A DNA stretch of 64,000 bases. Origin: Nonlabens xylanidelens. Lineage in GTDB: Bacteria; Bacteroidota; Bacteroidia; Flavobacteriales; Flavobacteriaceae. The notes below the pieces were generated by a model. That model did not search any database. It worked only from the letters and a program-made list of their open reading frames with translations, and was not told the DNA's origin. The position numbers and the translations under genes were made by a program. The stretch spans positions 1 to 64,000 of the forward strand of contig NZ_PTJE01000006.1 in assembly GCF_002934445.1 (NCBI RefSeq), written 5' to 3'. Positions 61,544 through 64,000 of this stretch are shown here, in pieces. Every line of letters starts with the position of its first letter. Positions within the stretch are counted from its first letter, which is position 1.

Positions 61544-62395
61544 TTGAGCAATTACACATCAGATGACCTAGAAATTTGTATCGCTACTATGAATAGGAGT
61601 GATTTATCATTTCTGGAATTGATGTTTCAGTGCTCTTTATCAGAAATTAAACATCAGATTATTATTGTAAATCAGTCTAAGACGGCTGTGTTAAAATCTG
61701 AATATTCTAACATCCGTATTTTTAATGATTGTGAGTTTGGGCTTTCTAGAAGTAGAAATCTTGCTTTAAGGAATTGTAACGGTGCGTTTGCATGGATTTT
61801 AGATGACGATGTGCAGGTATTGCAGGAATCAATAAGTGTGATAGTTGATAAATTGAATGCTTACAAAAATTCTAGTCTGTTAGTTTTTAAGATATTAACT
61901 CCTAAAGGAGCGGATAAAAGAGTGTACTCTAAAAAAGATAAATTAGCGACTACTAAAAAAGAGTTGTTTCATATTCATTCTATTGAAATGATTTTCAATA
62001 CAGCTATTTGGAGAGATAAGAATTTTAGATTTGATACTAGATTTGGCTTAGGGTCACAATTTAAGATGGGAGAGGAGTATGTACTTAGTCAAGAAATTAT
62101 ATCCCAAAAATGTGCTATTATGCTTGTTCCAGAGGCTGTGGTTGTTCATGCTGAGATAAGTACAGCAAATGATCCATCATCTAATGAAGTTATCTATGCT
62201 CGTGGGGCTATTGCAGCACATGAAAATTTAAAGATCGTAGGTTTAATACAGCTCAAGTACATATTCTTCTTATTTAGAAAAGGTTATATAAAACAGTTTA
62301 GTGATTTACGTGATAGTTATAGACTTTTTAAAAAAGGTGTAAATGATTATATTAACAGTCTTGAAAGATATTCCAAGAATGATGTGAAACAATAG
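61544..62395 (+). CDS. family 2 glycosyltransferase
   Basis: A 283-residue GT-A protein; the start is TTG at 61544. The N-terminal LEICIATMNRSDLSFLELMF, the metal/nucleotide motif AWILDDDVQVLQ, and a GLGSQFKMGEEYVLSQE segment that places the acceptor acid, support this. It is a single-domain enzyme. It is followed 12 bp later by an FdtA-like cupin, which suggests a deoxy-amino-sugar polysaccharide pathway. Confidence 0.82.
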   Translation: MSNYTSDDLEICIATMNRSDLSFLELMFQCSLSEIKHQIIIVNQSKTAVLKSEYSNIRIFNDCEFGLSRSRNLALRNCNGAFAWILDDDVQVLQESISVIVDKLNAYKNSSLLVFKILTPKGADKRVYSKKDKLATTKKELFHIHSIEMIFNTAIWRDKNFRFDTRFGLGSQFKMGEEYVLSQEIISQKCAIMLVPEAVVVHAEISTANDPSSNEVIYARGAIAAHENLKIVGLIQLKYIFFLFRKGYIKQFSDLRDSYRLFKKGVNDYINSLERYSKNDVKQ

Positions 62396-62407
62396 TATAT
62401 TTGATTT

Positions 62408-62809
62408 ATGGATTATAAGATTATAGACATTCCTAAAATTACAGACCCTCGTGGTAATCTCGCAGTGCTAGAAAAAGATACGATTCCTTATAAAATAGAA
62501 CGTGTTTATTATTTGTACGACGTGCCTAGTGATTCCCATCGCGGTGGTCATGCACATAAAGAATGTCTAGAATTATTAATCGCTGTATCTGGTAGTTTTA
62601 CGGTAGAATTAGATAACGGTAAAGTAAAAGAAACAATAACTTTAAATAAACCAGATAAAGGTTTATTAATATCTACCATGGTATGGCGTGAGCTTGCCGA
62701 CTTCTCTAGTGGTGCGATGTGCTTGGTTCTTGCTTCTCATGAATTTGAAGAGTCCGATTACATAAGAGATAAAGAAGATTTCTATCTAGCGACCGGTTCT
62801 AATTCTTAA
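62408..62809 (+). CDS. fdtA: FdtA/QdtA-type sugar 3,4-ketoisomerase (WxcM-like cupin)
   Basis: A 133-residue cupin. The pattern DPRGNLAVLEKDTIPYKIERVYYLYDVPS, the catalytic-site RGGHAHKECLELL, and VWRELADFSSGAMCLVLAS match dTDP-4-keto-6-deoxyglucose 3,4-isomerases, which lead to dTDP-Fuc3NAc or Qui3NAc. The matching aminotransferase and acetylase are not in the window and may lie beyond the right edge. The symbol is by family. The 3' end overlaps the next, converging gene by 24 bp. Confidence 0.85.
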   Translation: MDYKIIDIPKITDPRGNLAVLEKDTIPYKIERVYYLYDVPSDSHRGGHAHKECLELLIAVSGSFTVELDNGKVKETITLNKPDKGLLISTMVWRELADFSSGAMCLVLASHEFEESDYIRDKEDFYLATGSNS

Positions 62810-63724
62810 TCCAGAATTAGATAGTCTGTGATGTATTCTCTTTAATAATTTTAATTGCCAGCTACTTAACTTGAGTAACTTTTGTTGTTTTGCTGTTAAG
62901 TTAGAAAATTCCATTTTACTAACTAATTGTTGAGCTTCTACTTTTTGATTTGCTATAATCAATTCTATGGCAAGTGCATATCTATTGATGTCTAGAAATT
63001 TCTTTAAGCCTTTATGTTGGGATGTGAACTTTTCATAGATATCAAAATCAGTATAAGTTCTGGTTTCTAAATTTATGAGATGAGATCTGTTTACTGCTGT
63101 TTCATCTTTTATGACAGTAACTGTAGGGTTAAATGCGATCTTTTCGTGTAAAGCTAGTTGTACATAAAAATCGATATCTTCAGAATGTGTTATCTCTTCA
63201 TTATAAAGTGAGGTAATGCTAGTTTTAAACCCAAAACTGGAAGAGAACAATATAGAATTAAGATAGTTGTAGATAAAGAAATCATCTAGTTCTCTAGAAG
63301 TATCAGTTTCTAAATTAGAGAATAGAGTTGCTTCAAATGTAGTAGCGCTTTTCCTTATTTTATAGTTGTTAGCAAACACCGTAGCGTTAGGAAACTTTAA
63401 AATGTTTTTAGTTAGTTCTTCTACATGGTTCGTTTCCCAATAATCGTCTGCATCTAGAAATAGGATGCAATCGTAATTGTTAGATTTTGCATAAGAGATG
63501 CCTTTGTTTCTAGCGTTGCTTACTCCTTGATTATCTTGTGATATGATCATGACAGCATCACTCTCAAACTCGCTTGCAATGGATAAACTATCGTCTGTAG
63601 AGCCATCGTTGATTATTAATAAATCAGTCACAACGGTTTGTGATAGAACAGATGTAATAGCTCTTTCTATAGCAGCTTCTTTATTGTAAAGCGGTATAAT
63701 AGTTAAGAATCTATGGTCCATCAT
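62786..63724 (-). CDS. family 2 glycosyltransferase
   Basis: A 312-residue GT2 enzyme. The N-terminal FLTIIPLYNKEAAIERAITSV, the IINDGSTDDS and FLDADDYW motifs and the HSEDIDFYVQLAL acceptor site are typical; the C-terminal about 90 residues are helical. The start overlaps the upstream gene's stop by 4 bp (ATGA), so the two are translationally coupled. It probably adds a sugar in the surface-polysaccharide pathway. Confidence 0.9.
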   Translation of the reverse strand: MMDHRFLTIIPLYNKEAAIERAITSVLSQTVVTDLLIINDGSTDDSLSIASEFESDAVMIISQDNQGVSNARNKGISYAKSNNYDCILFLDADDYWETNHVEELTKNILKFPNATVFANNYKIRKSATTFEATLFSNLETDTSRELDDFFIYNYLNSILFSSSFGFKTSITSLYNEEITHSEDIDFYVQLALHEKIAFNPTVTVIKDETAVNRSHLINLETRTYTDFDIYEKFTSQHKGLKKFLDINRYALAIELIIANQKVEAQQLVSKMEFSNLTAKQQKLLKLSSWQLKLLKRIHHRLSNSGLRIRTGR

Positions 63725-64000
63725 CTACTTATTCTTGAGTAAACTCCCTTAATAATTAAGAGAAGCGTTTTTAAAACAGAATTTCTATTCCTAGCATTTT
63801 TGTAATACAGTTTAAAAATATGTTTTCTAAAAGTATGATCTTTTTTAACAGCGCTGTATCCGCCATCGCTAAAATAGGCGATATCTCTATCGATGAATCT
63901 ATGTTTTATGGTTTTATGAAAGAACCATTCCATATTGTGTGCCCAGTCTGCATGTACATGGTAGGATAAGTCATAGAAGCCAACAAGGTCAAAAACGTTT
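63721..64000 (-). CDS. family 2 glycosyltransferase, C-terminal part (runs off the right edge)
   Basis: The reading frame is open from the stop at 63721 to the window edge without interruption, giving residues ...NVFDLVGFYDLSYHVHADWAHN and then the MEWFFHKTIKHRFIDRDIAYF stretch. The ADW and the FHK...HRFID...AYFSDGG pattern is what I know from the C-terminal part of GT2 enzymes. The 5' end lies outside the window; the ATG at 63931-63933 is internal. The 4-bp overlap with the next gene makes this an operon. Confidence 0.8.
   Translation of the reverse strand, partial: NVFDLVGFYDLSYHVHADWAHNMEWFFHKTIKHRFIDRDIAYFSDGGYSAVKKDHTFRKHIFKLYYKNARNRNSVLKTLLLIIKGVYSRISR

Noticed and set aside
63721-63933. 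A 70-residue complete small protein at the right edge
   Set aside because: The frame remains open upstream to the window end and the upstream residues fit a GT2 enzyme, so it is the C-terminus of a longer gene.
1-64000. Prophage, integrative element or CRISPR array
   Set aside because: No integrase, phage structural gene, attachment-site repeats or cas gene seen. The only mobile-type gene is the single RAYT transposase.

Overview
The window is ordinary chromosome from a marine-type member of the Flavobacteriaceae (Bacteroidota). Several things point there: AT-rich DNA, promoters of the TTG-N17-23-TAnnTTTG kind, type IX secretion (T9SS) genes with a type B cargo, many lipoproteins with a Ser-Cys lipobox, a Rho with a long charged N-terminal insertion, archaeal-type ProS, and families such as DUF3667, DUF4293, DUF1599 and TIGR03643. 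No prophage, plasmid, CRISPR array or large island is visible. The species was not determined.

Layout. 1-5 kb: the end of a PorP/SprF gene, a PorE-like OmpA protein, a LacI regulator, and an idi-queD pair. 5-15 kb, mostly minus strand: a DUF4369 lipoprotein, DUF819 membrane protein, alpha/beta hydrolase, AlkB-like dioxygenase, FabH-type ketosynthase (plus), a RAYT transposase between two REP-type palindromes, a Na+/solute symporter, yidD, cysS and folE. 15.8-20.4 kb: a 1533-residue secreted protein with eight tandem repeats. 20.8-25.5 kb: a FadL-type porin with a low-complexity lipoprotein, proS, tRNA-Glu and rpsT. 26-34 kb: an ECF sigma/anti-sigma/outer-membrane operon, era, a GldM-N-like lipoprotein, an MscS channel and acs. 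34-43 kb: two outer-membrane or envelope proteins, an M16 protease, rho and DUF4293. 43-47 kb: a LytTR regulator with a propeller-type LytS kinase. 47-57 kb: truA, an ABC exporter, folP-cdaA followed by three DUF3667 paralogues, DUF1599-recR and a glycosyltransferase. 57-64 kb: a 2-oxoacid dehydrogenase E2, small unknown proteins, and the start of a surface-polysaccharide cluster (four glycosyltransferases and an FdtA-like isomerase) that runs off the right edge.

Functional links. Pterin and folate chemistry recurs (queD, folE, folP). Envelope and T9SS functions dominate the accessory content. Most genes are single or in short operons closed by clear stem-loop/T-tract terminators.

The most striking signal is not a gene. 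The 16-bp perfect palindrome CGCTTTCGCGAAAGCG occurs 15 times (10 exact, 4 with one mismatch, 1 with two) over the 64 kb. Nine copies lie in intergenic DNA, always 3' of a gene. Six lie inside conserved genes in two different reading frames, apparently without changing protein length. That looks like a selected DNA-recognition site rather than a mobile repeat. Other points of interest are the RAYT/REP unit, an alpha/beta hydrolase whose nucleophile serine is glycine, a GldM N-domain-like lipoprotein, the cdaA-DUF3667 cluster, and several genes whose -7 box sits 4-5 nt before the ATG (candidate leaderless mRNAs).
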